Shown here in pieces: positions 32,529 to 42,361 of a stretch of 64,000 nucleotides of DNA. This DNA comes from an uncultured Porphyromonadaceae bacterium (GTDB lineage Bacteria > Bacteroidota > Bacteroidia > Bacteroidales > Barnesiellaceae), in the NCBI GenBank assembly GCA_900538555.1, contig UPYI01000015.1:32943-96942 (forward strand). The letters are read 5' to 3'. The notes beneath the pieces were generated by a model that saw only the letters and a list, made by a program, of their open reading frames with translations, searched no databases and was not told where the DNA came from. The number at the start of each line of letters is the position of its first letter. Positions within the stretch are counted from its first letter, which is position 1. Position numbers and translations under genes: made by a program.

Positions 32529-34433
32529 TTATTTTTTTGTATTTCTGAATTTCCGGTTCTCCTCCCGTATGTAGCCTTCGTCTTGCAGGTATCGCAGGGT
32601 CTCGATAACCTGTGGCTGGGGATAGGGGAGAGCCTGTACGATTTCCTGCCGTGATGCCGGACGTTGGGCCAACATGTCCTGTATCGTGCGGGCAAGCGTC
32701 TTGAAGCGGTCTGCGGTAAGCGTTTCTCCGTTTCTTCGTTCGATGCAAACGTCGCAACATCCGCATTCGTCGCTTTTCTCGTCGAAGTATTCCAATAGCA
32801 TCCGGCTCCGGCATTCTTCGTCGGTGGCATACCGTATCATGCTCTCGATCCGGTGTTCGAGCCTTTTCTTGCGTTCTTCGTAGACGCGGCGCGGAATGGT
32901 TATGTATTTCGGCTCTTCCCGACGCGACGTATATATGATGTAGGGTGTTCGTTTGCGTGGTATGTAATGCAGGATGTGCCGTTTGGTCAGGGCGATCAAC
33001 GATTCGTAGATTTGTTGCGGTGTCATTTGCAGTCGCTCTGCCAACATCTCTTCCCGAATGAATACGTAGTCGGCGAATAGTCCGGTGTATGAACGCAGCA
33101 GGCATTGCAATACCCGGTCGGTCTGTTCCGTGCAGTCGGGCAGGTTGTACAGTTCTTCTTTTTTTACCAGCACCATGATACGGGCTTGGGTATCGATCTC
33201 TTCGATGTATTCGATTTGTCCGGCTTGTGTCAGGATTTTGAGTGCGCTGACGGTTTGCGCAACGGGCAGGCTGAATATTTCGCAGAATTTTTTCAGGTCG
33301 AATTCATATAGCTCGTTGTAACCGCATCCGATGGCGATATTGAGGTAATTGCCCAACGCTTCGTACACTTGCAGGATAAATTCTTTTGAGGGATACGATT
33401 CCGTTATGCGTTTGTGCAGAGAGCCTTTGTCGGTTTTGGAATAGAGCAGGACGGCATACGCCCGTTTTCCGTCACGTCCGGCGCGCCCGGCTTCCTGATA
33501 ATACTCCTCGGGCGAACTTGGGGTGTCGATATGGATGACCGTCCGTACATCGGGCTTGTCTATTCCCATTCCGAACGCATTTGTCGCTACCATTACGCGG
33601 CACTCTCCGGAGGTCCAACGACGTTGCTTTTCGTTTTTATCTTCGGTAGCAAGCCCGGCATGGTAGAAATCTGCCTCGATTCCGTATTGCCGCAATTCCA
33701 TGGCGATCTCTTTGGTGCGTTTTCGGTTGCGGGCATATACGATCGACGACCCGGGCACACGTTCCAGTATTCTTAGCATTTGTTGCCGTTTGTCTTCTCC
33801 CTTCCGCACGACATAAGTCAGATTCGGGCGTGCGAAACTTTTCCGGAATACATTCTTCTCCCGAAATTGCAGCAGGGTCTGTATTTCTTCTACCACTTCC
33901 CGGGTTGCTGTGGCTGTCAGAGCCAATACCGGAGCTTTGGGGTAGGCTTCGCGTACCGGAGCTATTTTCAGGTATGAGGGACGGAAGTCGTAGCCCCATT
34001 GCGAAATACAGTGTGCTTCGTCTACGACGATGAACGAAACCGGCAGGTGCGGAATGAAATCTTTGAACAAATCGGTGCCTAACCGTTCGGGTGAAATGTA
34101 CAGGAATTTATATCTGCCATAGATACAGTTCTCTAATGTGGTGATCATTTCGCGGCGGGAGAGCCCCGAGTGTAGGAATGCGGCTTTTACCCCTTTGGCT
34201 TTCAGGTTATCGACCTGGTCCTTCATCAGGGCGATGAGGGGCGTGATGACGAGTGCCATTCCCTCTACGGCGAGGGTGGGTACTTGGAAGGTAATCGATT
34301 TGCCTCCGCCCGTAGGCATCAGCCCCAGAGTGTCTTTGCCTTCGAGAACCGACAGGATAATTTCCTCTTGGAGAGGACGGAACGAATCGTATCCCCAATA
34401 TTGCCGCAGTATTTCCCGAATGATTTCTTGCAT
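32529..34433 (-). CDS. recQ: ATP-dependent DNA helicase RecQ-family
   Basis: 3'-5' DNA helicase of recombination and repair. From the ATG at 34433 (MQEIIREILRQYWG) it is 634 residues with Walker A MPTGGGKSITF, DEAHCISQWGYDFR (motif II and aromatic loop), TATATR, ATNAFGMGIDKPDVR and QEAGRAGRDG (motif VI). The RQC zinc site is present (CRSRMLLEYFDE ... CGCCDVC near 555-580). The HRDC domain is absent; instead the last 60 residues are a short winged-helix-like tail. An ATG nine codons upstream is an alternative start. Confidence 0.93.
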   Translation of the reverse strand: MQEIIREILRQYWGYDSFRPLQEEIILSVLEGKDTLGLMPTGGGKSITFQVPTLAVEGMALVITPLIALMKDQVDNLKAKGVKAAFLHSGLSRREMITTLENCIYGRYKFLYISPERLGTDLFKDFIPHLPVSFIVVDEAHCISQWGYDFRPSYLKIAPVREAYPKAPVLALTATATREVVEEIQTLLQFREKNVFRKSFARPNLTYVVRKGEDKRQQMLRILERVPGSSIVYARNRKRTKEIAMELRQYGIEADFYHAGLATEDKNEKQRRWTSGECRVMVATNAFGMGIDKPDVRTVIHIDTPSSPEEYYQEAGRAGRDGKRAYAVLLYSKTDKGSLHKRITESYPSKEFILQVYEALGNYLNIAIGCGYNELYEFDLKKFCEIFSLPVAQTVSALKILTQAGQIEYIEEIDTQARIMVLVKKEELYNLPDCTEQTDRVLQCLLRSYTGLFADYVFIREEMLAERLQMTPQQIYESLIALTKRHILHYIPRKRTPYIIYTSRREEPKYITIPRRVYEERKKRLEHRIESMIRYATDEECRSRMLLEYFDEKSDECGCCDVCIERRNGETLTADRFKTLARTIQDMLAQRPASRQEIVQALPYPQPQVIETLRYLQDEGYIREENRKFRNTKK

Positions 34434-34498
34434 GATATGCTGTTTGCTATTGCGGGGCAAAAGTAATAAAATCGTATGAATTCCTTCCGGATTGAAAA

Positions 34499-34543
34499 GA
34501 AAATCGTCCGGAATATTTCTTCGATAATCCGGACGATTTTTTT
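34499..34543 (-). terminator. Terminator downstream of recJ
   Basis: Stem AAAAATCGTCCGGA/TCCGGACGATTTT with T/A runs on both sides, between the recJ stop (34562) and the recQ start. Symmetrical, so it could work both ways. Confidence 0.8.
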
Positions 34544-34561
34544 AGCCTTGTTTCCGTTCGG

Positions 34562-36286
34562 TTATTCCGACGGTCGTATCGATTTGATCAGCAGTTGCAG
34601 GTAGGTATTGTTGTTATGCGTATTCTCTTCGATCGTGTAGCAGATGTCGAACGTTTTGTGCGACTTTATGTAGTCGTAATATTTACCCATGTTGAAAGCG
34701 ATGCCGTTCAGTATATTTTCCGATGAACTGTCTACCAGTTCCAGTTTCAGATGTTCCCGGTGATGTCCTACCAGACGGCTGGTGCCGAAGTCGGTTACCT
34801 TGCGCGTACAGAATATCGGTTTGGCATTTCCCGGACCGAACGGGTTGAACTGTTTGAGGAGGTGGAAAAATTCGGGGGTAATCTCCTTGAACGAAAGTTC
34901 CGCGTCGATGTCCACTTGCGGCTGGGTCTGTTCGGGCAGAATGTTTTCCGCAATATGTGCTTCGAAGCGTTCGGTAAACGGTTTGATATTCTCTTCTTTC
35001 AACGACAAACCTACGGCATAGGGGTGACCTCCGAAGTTTTCGAGCAGGTCGCGGCACGATTCGACGGCTTTGTAAATGTCGAACCCTTGTACGGATCGGG
35101 CTGAACCGGTCGCCAGACCGTCGGACAGGGTAAGTACGACCGACGGACGATAGTACAATTCCGTCAAGCGCGAGGCTACGATGCCGATGATACCTTTGTG
35201 CCAATCCTTGTTGTAGATCACGATGGACTTGCGCTGTTCGATGTCGAAATGTTTGTGCAGTATCTTGTTAGCCTCTTCTGTGATCCGCTTGTCGAGTTCC
35301 TTTCGGTCTTCGTTGTAACGGTCTATCTCTTTGCTTTTGCGATAAGCCTCTTCCGGATCTTTCGAGACCAACAGGTCTACGGCTTCCTTCCCCGATTGCA
35401 TACGTCCCGAGGCATTGATACGCGGACCGATTTTGAATACGATATCGCTGATAGTAATGTTTTTACTGTTCAGCGAACAGATATTCAGAATACCTCTCAG
35501 CCCCATGCTCGGGTTGGAGTTCAGCCGTTTCAGCCCGTGATATGCCATGATCCGGTTTTCGCCGGTGATCGGGACAATATCCGAAGCGATGCTTACAGCC
35601 ACAAGGTCCAACAGGGGCAGAAGGTTGCTTTCGATATCCAGTTTGTTGCTGATGGCGAATCCCTGCATGAATTTGTACCCGACGCCGCATCCCGACAATT
35701 CTTTGTAAGGATAGGTGTCTTCTTCCATTTTCGGATTCAGGATCGCAGCCGCATCGGGCAGGGTTTCGTCCGGCACATGGTGATCGCAGATGATAAAGTC
35801 GATGCCGCGGCTACGCGCATAAGCCACTTTTTCTACGGCTTTTATGCCGCAGTCGAGCGTAATGATGAGGGTGATGCCGTTTTCTGCGGCATAGTCGATA
35901 CTCTTGTCGGAGATACCGTATCCCTCTTCATAGCGGTCGGGAATGTAATAATCAATCCCGGAGTAGTAATTTTGTAAAAATTTGTACACTAAGGCGACCG
36001 CCGTTGTTCCATCCACATCGTAATCGCCGTAAATCAAAATCTTCTCTTTGCACCCCATGGCTCTGTTGAGCCGAGTTACAGCCTTGTCCATATCCCGCAT
36101 CAGGAATGGATCGTGGAGATCGGACAATTGGGGCTTGAAAAACTTCTCCGCTTCTTCGGTGGAAGTTATGCCCCGTAATGCTAACAGTTTACAGATAGCC
36201 GGACACTGACCGTATTTTTTCGCCAATGTCTCTGCATGCTGTTGTTCTTCGGTTGTAAGGGGTAAGTAATTCCATTTACTTATCAT
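34562..36286 (-). CDS. recJ: Single-stranded-DNA-specific exonuclease RecJ
   Basis: A 574-residue 5'-3' exonuclease for single-stranded DNA. The DHH phosphoesterase site is visible as IYGDYDVDGTTAVAL near residue 80 and IICDHHVPDE near 160, with GCGVGYKF and KIGPRINASGRM downstream. The DHHA1 part (KSIVIYNKDWHKGIIGIVASRLTE, ARSVQGFDIYKAVESCRDLLENFGGHPYAVGLSL) and the C-terminal OB fold (FNPFGPGNAKPIFCTRKV) complete the family layout at normal length. It is separated from recQ by the hairpin and may share no transcript with it. Confidence 0.95.
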   Translation of the reverse strand: MISKWNYLPLTTEEQQHAETLAKKYGQCPAICKLLALRGITSTEEAEKFFKPQLSDLHDPFLMRDMDKAVTRLNRAMGCKEKILIYGDYDVDGTTAVALVYKFLQNYYSGIDYYIPDRYEEGYGISDKSIDYAAENGITLIITLDCGIKAVEKVAYARSRGIDFIICDHHVPDETLPDAAAILNPKMEEDTYPYKELSGCGVGYKFMQGFAISNKLDIESNLLPLLDLVAVSIASDIVPITGENRIMAYHGLKRLNSNPSMGLRGILNICSLNSKNITISDIVFKIGPRINASGRMQSGKEAVDLLVSKDPEEAYRKSKEIDRYNEDRKELDKRITEEANKILHKHFDIEQRKSIVIYNKDWHKGIIGIVASRLTELYYRPSVVLTLSDGLATGSARSVQGFDIYKAVESCRDLLENFGGHPYAVGLSLKEENIKPFTERFEAHIAENILPEQTQPQVDIDAELSFKEITPEFFHLLKQFNPFGPGNAKPIFCTRKVTDFGTSRLVGHHREHLKLELVDSSSENILNGIAFNMGKYYDYIKSHKTFDICYTIEENTHNNNTYLQLLIKSIRPSE

Positions 36287-36620
36287 TTATATGTTTTTTA
36301 TTTTTTTTTATCGGTCTCGATCCTTTCGTTCGTTTGGGGATGATGGACGAAAGGGTATATAATCGGGGTGGAACATAGGGTAATCCGGTTGTAATCAATA
36401 CCCTGTTTCCTCGATATGGAGCGGCTTTCGGGAGATGTAGCATGTACAGACAATCCCATAGGCACATTACAGCCGTAAAGTTATAAAAAAGAGTTGTAAA
36501 AAGCGTATGGCATCTGTTATAAATTAGTAATCTTTATTGTTTTCTTAACAATGAAAAAGCGAAATGCGGTTCGGTTGATCCGGCATTTCGCTTTCGTCCG
36601 ATACGCTATGTGACAGCCGA
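36287..36620. other. Intergenic stretch upstream of recJ with mscS terminator
   Basis: No supported gene. A 63-codon minus-strand frame overlapping the recJ start has no protein-like features. At 36553-36595 the hairpin AAGCGAAATGC/GCATTTCGCTT follows the mscS stop codon and probably terminates the mscS transcript. Confidence 0.6.
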
Positions 36621-37559
36621 TCAATTTTCGTCCGGCTGTATGTGTACATCCATCTGGGGGAACGGGAAGTTCAATCCTTTCGACCCGAACTCCTTGTAAA
36701 CAACTTCATTGAGGTAGAAATACACATCCCAGAAATCATTGACATCGCACCATGCCCGCACCAGAATATCGACCGAGCTGGCTGATAAATTTTGTAGGGC
36801 GATAAACGGAGCCGGTTCGGTCATTACTTTCGGATTCTGTGCCAATAATTCGAAGATCGTTTCCTTGGCGGTATCGTAATTGTCGCCATAAGCGATTCCG
36901 AATACCCATTCGACCCGGCGGATTCCGGTCTTGGAATAGTTGTTTATCGTTCCGGTAGACAGCCCTCCGTTGGGGATGATGATGGTTTTATTGTCGCCGG
37001 TATTGATGATGGTGCTGAAAATCTGGATAGCAGTCACTTTGCCGGTATAGCCTTGCGCTTCGATGACATCGCCCACCCGATAGGGTTTGAGCAACAGAAT
37101 CATGACACCACCTGCGAAATTCTGTAAAGTTCCGCTCAAAGCCATGCCGACAGCAACACCGGCAGAGGCGAATACGGCGATAAACGAGCTGGTATTGATA
37201 CCTAAGATACCGATGACGGTAACCAGCAGCAACAGCATGGTTGCAATTCGTATTGTACTTAGTACGAATGTGGTAAGCGACGGTTCTACGTTGCGTTTGG
37301 TCAGCCCGCGCAAGGCTATTTTATATACTTTCTGTATCAGCCATTTCCCGACATAAAATACGATAAGCGCGGTGATTATTTTTAATATAATGCGCAGCGA
37401 GGCTTGGATGAACTGATTGAATACCGTCGTTATATCGATGCTTGCCATCCACGATAGTTTTTCCTTCAACACGACAGGAATACTATCGGCTGGAATTACA
37501 GGAATATCCGGACTGGGTATTTGTAGAAACAGTGCATTTAAAAATTCAGGAAGTATCAT
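36621..37559 (-). CDS. Small-conductance mechanosensitive channel (MscS family)
   Basis: A 312-residue inner-membrane channel (ATG at 37559, MILPEFLNALF) that releases solutes on osmotic downshock. Three TM helices are seen (SLRIILKIITALIVFYVGKWL, VLSTIRIATMLLLLVTVIGILGI, and the pore helix with SSFIAVFASAGVAVGMALSGTLQNFAGGVMILL). The Gly/Ala-packed pore helix and the following beta domain (KPYRVGDVIEAQGYTGKVTAIQIFSTII) are typical. The N-terminal Pro-rich stretch (IPSPDIPVIPADSIPVV) is periplasmic. It follows the C11 peptidase gene after 11 nt, an operon. Confidence 0.93.
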   Translation of the reverse strand: MILPEFLNALFLQIPSPDIPVIPADSIPVVLKEKLSWMASIDITTVFNQFIQASLRIILKIITALIVFYVGKWLIQKVYKIALRGLTKRNVEPSLTTFVLSTIRIATMLLLLVTVIGILGINTSSFIAVFASAGVAVGMALSGTLQNFAGGVMILLLKPYRVGDVIEAQGYTGKVTAIQIFSTIINTGDNKTIIIPNGGLSTGTINNYSKTGIRRVEWVFGIAYGDNYDTAKETIFELLAQNPKVMTEPAPFIALQNLSASSVDILVRAWCDVNDFWDVYFYLNEVVYKEFGSKGLNFPFPQMDVHIQPDEN

Positions 37560-37570
37560 TTTTTTATCTT

Positions 37571-38767
37571 TTAGTATTCTGTTATGGGGCGGAATACGGC
37601 ATCGTACCAATCAAGCTTTTTATAAAATGCTTCGTCTGCCTCCTTTCCGATACCGGCATCGGGGAGATAGGTACTTAACCCGCAATGGGTGCGTATGCGG
37701 AGGGAATATACCATTTCGGTTGCCGCTTTGTAGCGTACCACACGTTCCATTATCGCATTCAGCCGGTTGAGTTCATCGGCATTGACCACACTCTTGTATA
37801 AGTCTGTCAGATCGAAGAAAGCATAAGGCGGCTTCGGGTCGTAATATTGAATGCTGCTCAGGTCGATGCTGCGCAACTCTTCGGCATATTTCTGAGACAA
37901 GAAGTGCACTTCGTCAGCCAGTTCGTCCAACAAGCGGCAGTCGATCAAGCTGGTTGTAATATACGGATCGCTATACCCCCCGTTTTTATAAAAGTCGAAA
38001 TTCGCTTCGCATACTTTTTGAAGATCGGGTGTCGATTGGAACAGGTAGGGGATTACCCGGTCGTAGATCATGCCTAACCCTACGACCTCCGAGGTCGATC
38101 CGATGTATTCTTCGGTTTTGTCCCGCAATTGATATATCGTTTCGATATTCCCCCCGAAACAAATATCGGATATGATAAACCGGTAATATGCGTCGGGGAT
38201 GGCTTGTGCCAACTCCGTAATTTCGATTTGGGCCCCGTTGTCATCACCGAACGAACGGGTCAGTCTGTCGCCATCTGCGGCAATTTTGCGCCGGGCGGTT
38301 TTGTGTAGCGCCGATCCTTTCGGTACCCATCCCGATGCGTGCGACCACAAAATCAATCCTCTGCTTTCGGCTGGGAACAAACGGTCGGTTTCCCGGATAA
38401 CTTCCGAGAGAGCCTCCCGGGTTGCCGAGTTCCGTTCCGGATATTCCTTGATAATTTTCTGTTCCGCCGATTTCCCGTTTTGTCTGATTTGGATCAATCG
38501 GGGCGTTTGCCCGTAAGGTACATGATATACAATTAAATTTCCACCGTTCAAAGCTCCTTGTGCCACAGCGGTTTGCATGGCACTCAGATTCTGGTAGTCC
38601 ATGCCGTAGTACCCTAACGAATTGTTGGCAAGCATATACACCAAAACGGTTCGCTCTACGGGCGAGGACGGCATTTCGTTCGGGTCGTCGGTGCAACCGT
38701 TTAACCCGATAACGGATGCGATTATCGTTACAATATATAGTATATATCTGATCGATCGTTTGGGCAT
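37571..38767 (-). CDS. Clostripain-like (C11) cysteine peptidase lipoprotein
   Basis: A 398-residue lipoprotein (signal peptide ending in GLNGC, Cys25). The peptidase C11 site is visible: catalytic His in LILWSHASGW near residue 143 and Cys in FIISDICFGGNIE near 200. Family members cleave after Arg or Lys and often mature by self-cleavage, but secreted targets of the Bacteroidales lipoprotein forms are largely unknown. It is a compact version without extra binding domains. Its promoter region holds the left copy of the 72-bp direct repeat that bounds the restriction island, so the island could alter its expression. Confidence 0.85.
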   Translation of the reverse strand: MPKRSIRYILYIVTIIASVIGLNGCTDDPNEMPSSPVERTVLVYMLANNSLGYYGMDYQNLSAMQTAVAQGALNGGNLIVYHVPYGQTPRLIQIRQNGKSAEQKIIKEYPERNSATREALSEVIRETDRLFPAESRGLILWSHASGWVPKGSALHKTARRKIAADGDRLTRSFGDDNGAQIEITELAQAIPDAYYRFIISDICFGGNIETIYQLRDKTEEYIGSTSEVVGLGMIYDRVIPYLFQSTPDLQKVCEANFDFYKNGGYSDPYITTSLIDCRLLDELADEVHFLSQKYAEELRSIDLSSIQYYDPKPPYAFFDLTDLYKSVVNADELNRLNAIMERVVRYKAATEMVYSLRIRTHCGLSTYLPDAGIGKEADEAFYKKLDWYDAVFRPITEY

Positions 38768-38782
38768 GATCCAAATGATTTA

Positions 38783-38854
38783 TTTGAAAAAGTTCGTAAA
38801 AGTAATTATTCTGGACGAAAATAAAAAAACATCCGGCGGAGAAAAAGGATTGGA
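38783..38854. repeat. Left 72-bp direct repeat of the restriction island
   Basis: From TTTGAAAAAGTTCG to GAAAAAGGATTGGA, repeated at 47447-47518 in the same orientation with one mismatch. It overlaps the promoter region of the C11 peptidase gene. Confidence 0.92.
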
Positions 38855-38934
38855 ATCTTGGATATTAAATAAAAATATTTTCTGTCGGGAACGAACGGGA
38901 TATAAATATTTTCTTTATTTTTGCATATAATAGG

Positions 38935-39108
38935 ATGCTCACAAAGTGCATCAATGTCAAACTTAATACGTTAAGCTTATGGTATAATTCCGGACTTGAA
39001 AGACATATAGACATTTTACATAAGAGAGCGTTAGCTTTTATTCGTTGCATCTTGAAATCTGGAAAATTTGAAATTAACAAGGGCTTTACACATACAATTT
39101 ATTTATAA
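38935..39108 (+). CDS. Uncertain small ORF, 57 codons
   Basis: Reads MLTKCINVKLNTLSLW ... FIRCILKSGKFEINKGF. It is preceded by TATTTTTG and a short leader, and the residue mix looks protein-like, but no homologue comes to mind. It may be a fragment left by an earlier insertion. Confidence 0.25.
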   Translation: MLTKCINVKLNTLSLWYNSGLERHIDILHKRALAFIRCILKSGKFEINKGFTHTIYL

Positions 39109-39424
39109 TCAGTATTCTAATATTTTCAACCTTCTGATTAAGAAACAACACAGAAACAAAACAATCAATTAAAGTAAATTCAAACCTTTTCCATTTTCAT
39201 TAGGTTTCATTACCTTCACTTGTTTGCACAAGGAGTCCATGCTTTACTGTGAGCAGTTATTCTCTCTACTTCAAGAGACATTTATTGATAAACATACTTG
39301 CAGCCAAAAAAGAAAAACACCCGATCTCTCTTCAGCCTGTGCTTCCCTTTTATTGGCAACCAAAACCGCTTTTACCGTAATAGCCATAGGCATACTGTCT
39401 ACCCAAATATGCCTATCTAAATAT

Positions 39425-39474
39425 AGTTTACTTTGGTTTAGCTTATATATAGAGCTAATAGACTAAAGTAAACT
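39425..39474. repeat. AT-centred palindrome 1
   Basis: Arms AGTTTACTTT and AAAGTAAACT, extended by GGTTTAGCT/AGCTAATAGAC, around a TATATATA centre. Matched by the palindrome at 46964-47008 on the other side of the restriction operon. Confidence 0.7.
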
Positions 39475-39564
39475 GAATTTATTCAGCTTGTTCAACAATG
39501 CAGCCAAAAGAAAAATGGCTGTAACCAATAAGTTTTGGCGCAGCCATCTTTTTCCCTTTGTTTG

Positions 39565-39608
39565 ACTTTACTTTAATGAATATATATAAGATGGGAATAA
39601 AGTAAAGT
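39565..39608. repeat. AT-centred palindrome 2
   Basis: Arms ACTTTACTTTA and TAAAGTAAAGT around a TATATATA centre, about 100 nt after the stop of the res gene. Could act as its terminator or as a recombination site. Confidence 0.6.
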
Positions 39609-39707
39609 TCGTATTTTTCTTTTCGCTGTAATTCTCTGTTTACATATCACCATTTTTATGGCAATTCGTCGGGATTTCTGAATTGCCTCTGCTTTTATCA
39701 TCGTTCC

Positions 39708-42359
39708 TCATAATTCACTTACTTTGTTAACAATTCTGTATTCCAAATTCTCGAATTGCTTGAAATGAGCCATGCCACATAATATTTTCTGCTTTTCGCT
39801 GGGATGTAGTTTGTCTAGATCAACTTTAGGCGTTCCCGTATCTTTGGTTTCAGCGACGAAATAAATCCGCTTGTCATCTTCAAAAACTACCGCCCAGTCT
39901 GGATTATAACTACCTATAGGTGTTGGAATCTTAAACCAACTTGGCAACTTAAAATAGAACTTTATCTGATCATTATTCGTTTCACAGTCCTTGGCAAATT
40001 GCCATTCTACATCAGAGTCAAGAGGTACGAACTCTTCATAAATAGTTTTATCGGGATTACTAACTCTGAACGTATAATCATTCACATAAATCTCCAATTC
40101 TTGTTCTTCGAATAGGCGCATCTCATACTCCGACCCCCCGATTTTATGATATTCGATACCATCTATCATCAAGTTTTGAAGCACTCGTTTGATTTTATCA
40201 ACAACGGTGTCCATGAATAATTGTGGATTGATTGCCATATCATCGAGACGCCCAGAACGTACCATAATCTGCATAATGGTCGAGCGCGTTAACTCCGTGC
40301 GATTCTGAATATATCCCAAAACATTAGGAATTGTATATTCGGATGCTATGGCAGCCTGTTTATTCCCTGTATATTCGAGACCAACTCCATTATCATGTAA
40401 TACAAGCTTAGTTTTTATGGAGCGTATTGTCGGAGCCGTTATCTCTGGCATATACTTTACCTCTTTTGCTGCCTGTTCAATTAGAGCCTCGGTGTCATAG
40501 TGAACACGATACGTTGTTTTGGCTTTTATTCTTTCCCATATTTCAAGGAAGCGAGGATCTGCTTCGAATCCCTTGCGATATTTAACAGAGACGCGGTCTC
40601 GTTTGGGTTTGATGCGATTGCCAAAATCAACTCCACAATCCTCTTTCAACTCGTTTTGTAAGGCTTTGGCAAAATCATTATACGATTCGTTAGCTATTAC
40701 TGTGAGGCGATTAACGTTTCGTTCATAGCAACGAACGCCGTTTTGATCTACGGCTAAACGAAGTCCTCGCCCGATTTCCTGCCTTTTCTTAATATCCGAT
40801 TTGGTTTCATTTAGTGTGCAGATCTGAAAAACATTCGGGTTATCCCATCCCTCCCGCAAAGCTGTATGAGAAAAGATGAAACGAAGAGGACTAGCCATAT
40901 CCAACAACGTTTCCTTATCTTTCATTATCAGGTTGTATGTATCATCGTCGGCTTGAGTTTCACCAGAAGTATCCTTCAAATGACCTTTTTTATCTTGAGA
41001 GAAATATCCATTATGGAGCTTCTCAATAGGAATACCTGTCATTCCCTGATATGCCGGCATTGCTGCAACTAATTCGTTATATATTTCCTCAAACCATATG
41101 GCAAATTTCCCTTTTATCGTATTCCCTTGTTCATCATACGAGCGATAATTTGCCACTCTGTCAATAAAAAACAGAGACAGTACTTTAATACCGAGTTTAT
41201 TCAACTTTTGCTCTTTCCGAAGATGCTCCTCTATCGTCCGTCGAATTTGGAACTTCATAATAGCGTCGTTCAGATCATCCCGTCGTTCTCCTTGTAATAA
41301 GGTCAGATTATTTGTAAATGTAATGCACTCATTTGCGGCGTCTATTTCCTCAACGATATACCCGTTTCTATATAGTTCTCGTCCATTGGAAAGTTTATAC
41401 AAATCATCTCCCGGACGTACAGTTACGGATTTTCGTTTGACCCCGTCCTTACCATTTACATCAATCGTAACTTTTGCCGTTACTCGCGTTTTGGATACCG
41501 TGATAGCATTCAATGAGACAGAAGCTCCGTTCATTGAATTTTCCTCCAATACCGAATCGACTTCAATCTGTTTAACCAGGCCGAGATCATAAGCCTTGAC
41601 GGGGTTTAGGCTATATATTAGATTATATTTATTGCGGTGTGTTGCCGAATAACGTAGTGTGCAAAGAGGATTGAGATTGGCAATTGCAGCAATTCGCTTT
41701 TCCGACTCCATATTTTGTGGTTCATCAACGATGACAATGGGATTGACTGATTGAATGAACCGAATAGGCTCCTGCCCATTGAGTTTATCATTTGGTTTGT
41801 TGATCACATTCTCATCCTTGGCGAAAGAGTCGATATTGATAACTAGCACCTCAATATTATTCCCTGTAGCGAAACCTCTTAACTGAGATATTTTATTCCG
41901 ATCATAGACATAATAACGAATCGGGATATTGTCATAAAGCGTTTGAAAGTGGTCGTGCGTAATCTGCAGATTCTTTAACACACCTTCACGAATCGGCACG
42001 GACGGTACTACAATTACAAATTTCCGGAATCCATACTTTCTATTCAATTCATAGATTGTACGCAGATAGACATAGGTTTTACCTGTTCCTGTCTCCATTT
42101 CTATGGAGAAATGCATCCCACTCAGTTTCTCGGAAACAGGAATATCATTCCGCTCCTGAATTTTTTGCAGATTGGCTAATATTTGAGATTCATCCAAAAC
42201 CAACCTATTGCCGACTCCTGTTATTAAATCGAGCACACCGTCTTCATTCAGATTATACTGATAATCTGAATCACAGAGCGATTGTCCTTCAAATAAATCG
42301 ACAACTGCTCGTATGGCATCCTGCTGATAGCCTAAATTGGGCTCAAAGGTCAGTTTCAT
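39708..42359 (-). CDS. res: Type III restriction endonuclease subunit Res
   Basis: An 883-residue Res protein that, complexed with Mod, tracks along DNA and cuts between head-to-head sites. The SF2 helicase part has METGTGKTYVYLR (Walker A, residues 88-100), VIVDEPQNM (motif II, 209-217), RYSATHR (motif III) and a C-lobe ending in KKRQEIGRGLRLAVD (motif VI). The C-terminal endonuclease shows PD-(D/E)XK as NPDWAVVFEDD ... FVAETKDTG (about 819-842). Length is usual. Last gene of the operon, 2 nt after the TOPRIM-like gene; frame is intact. Confidence 0.94.
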   Translation of the reverse strand: MKLTFEPNLGYQQDAIRAVVDLFEGQSLCDSDYQYNLNEDGVLDLITGVGNRLVLDESQILANLQKIQERNDIPVSEKLSGMHFSIEMETGTGKTYVYLRTIYELNRKYGFRKFVIVVPSVPIREGVLKNLQITHDHFQTLYDNIPIRYYVYDRNKISQLRGFATGNNIEVLVINIDSFAKDENVINKPNDKLNGQEPIRFIQSVNPIVIVDEPQNMESEKRIAAIANLNPLCTLRYSATHRNKYNLIYSLNPVKAYDLGLVKQIEVDSVLEENSMNGASVSLNAITVSKTRVTAKVTIDVNGKDGVKRKSVTVRPGDDLYKLSNGRELYRNGYIVEEIDAANECITFTNNLTLLQGERRDDLNDAIMKFQIRRTIEEHLRKEQKLNKLGIKVLSLFFIDRVANYRSYDEQGNTIKGKFAIWFEEIYNELVAAMPAYQGMTGIPIEKLHNGYFSQDKKGHLKDTSGETQADDDTYNLIMKDKETLLDMASPLRFIFSHTALREGWDNPNVFQICTLNETKSDIKKRQEIGRGLRLAVDQNGVRCYERNVNRLTVIANESYNDFAKALQNELKEDCGVDFGNRIKPKRDRVSVKYRKGFEADPRFLEIWERIKAKTTYRVHYDTEALIEQAAKEVKYMPEITAPTIRSIKTKLVLHDNGVGLEYTGNKQAAIASEYTIPNVLGYIQNRTELTRSTIMQIMVRSGRLDDMAINPQLFMDTVVDKIKRVLQNLMIDGIEYHKIGGSEYEMRLFEEQELEIYVNDYTFRVSNPDKTIYEEFVPLDSDVEWQFAKDCETNNDQIKFYFKLPSWFKIPTPIGSYNPDWAVVFEDDKRIYFVAETKDTGTPKVDLDKLHPSEKQKILCGMAHFKQFENLEYRIVNKVSEL

Positions 42360-42361
42360 TA

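Larger units (their letters stand above)
38768..39707. other. Left arm of the Type III restriction island, gene-poor
   Basis: Holds the left 72-bp repeat (38783-38854), an uncertain 57-codon frame (38935-39108) and two AT-centred palindromes (39425-39474, 39565-39608). A plus-strand frame at 39224-39466 has no protein-like features. Nothing else supported. Confidence 0.5.

Noticed and set aside
36276..36467. Minus-strand frame of 63 codons overlapping the recJ start
   Set aside because: Low-complexity basic composition, no plausible start signals, out of frame with recJ.
38783..38854. Insertion-sequence ends
   Set aside because: The 72-bp copies are direct, not inverted, and no transposase gene lies between them.
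39224..39466. Plus-strand frame of 80 codons before the res gene
   Set aside because: Ends inside the AT-centred palindrome and has no recognisable sequence features.
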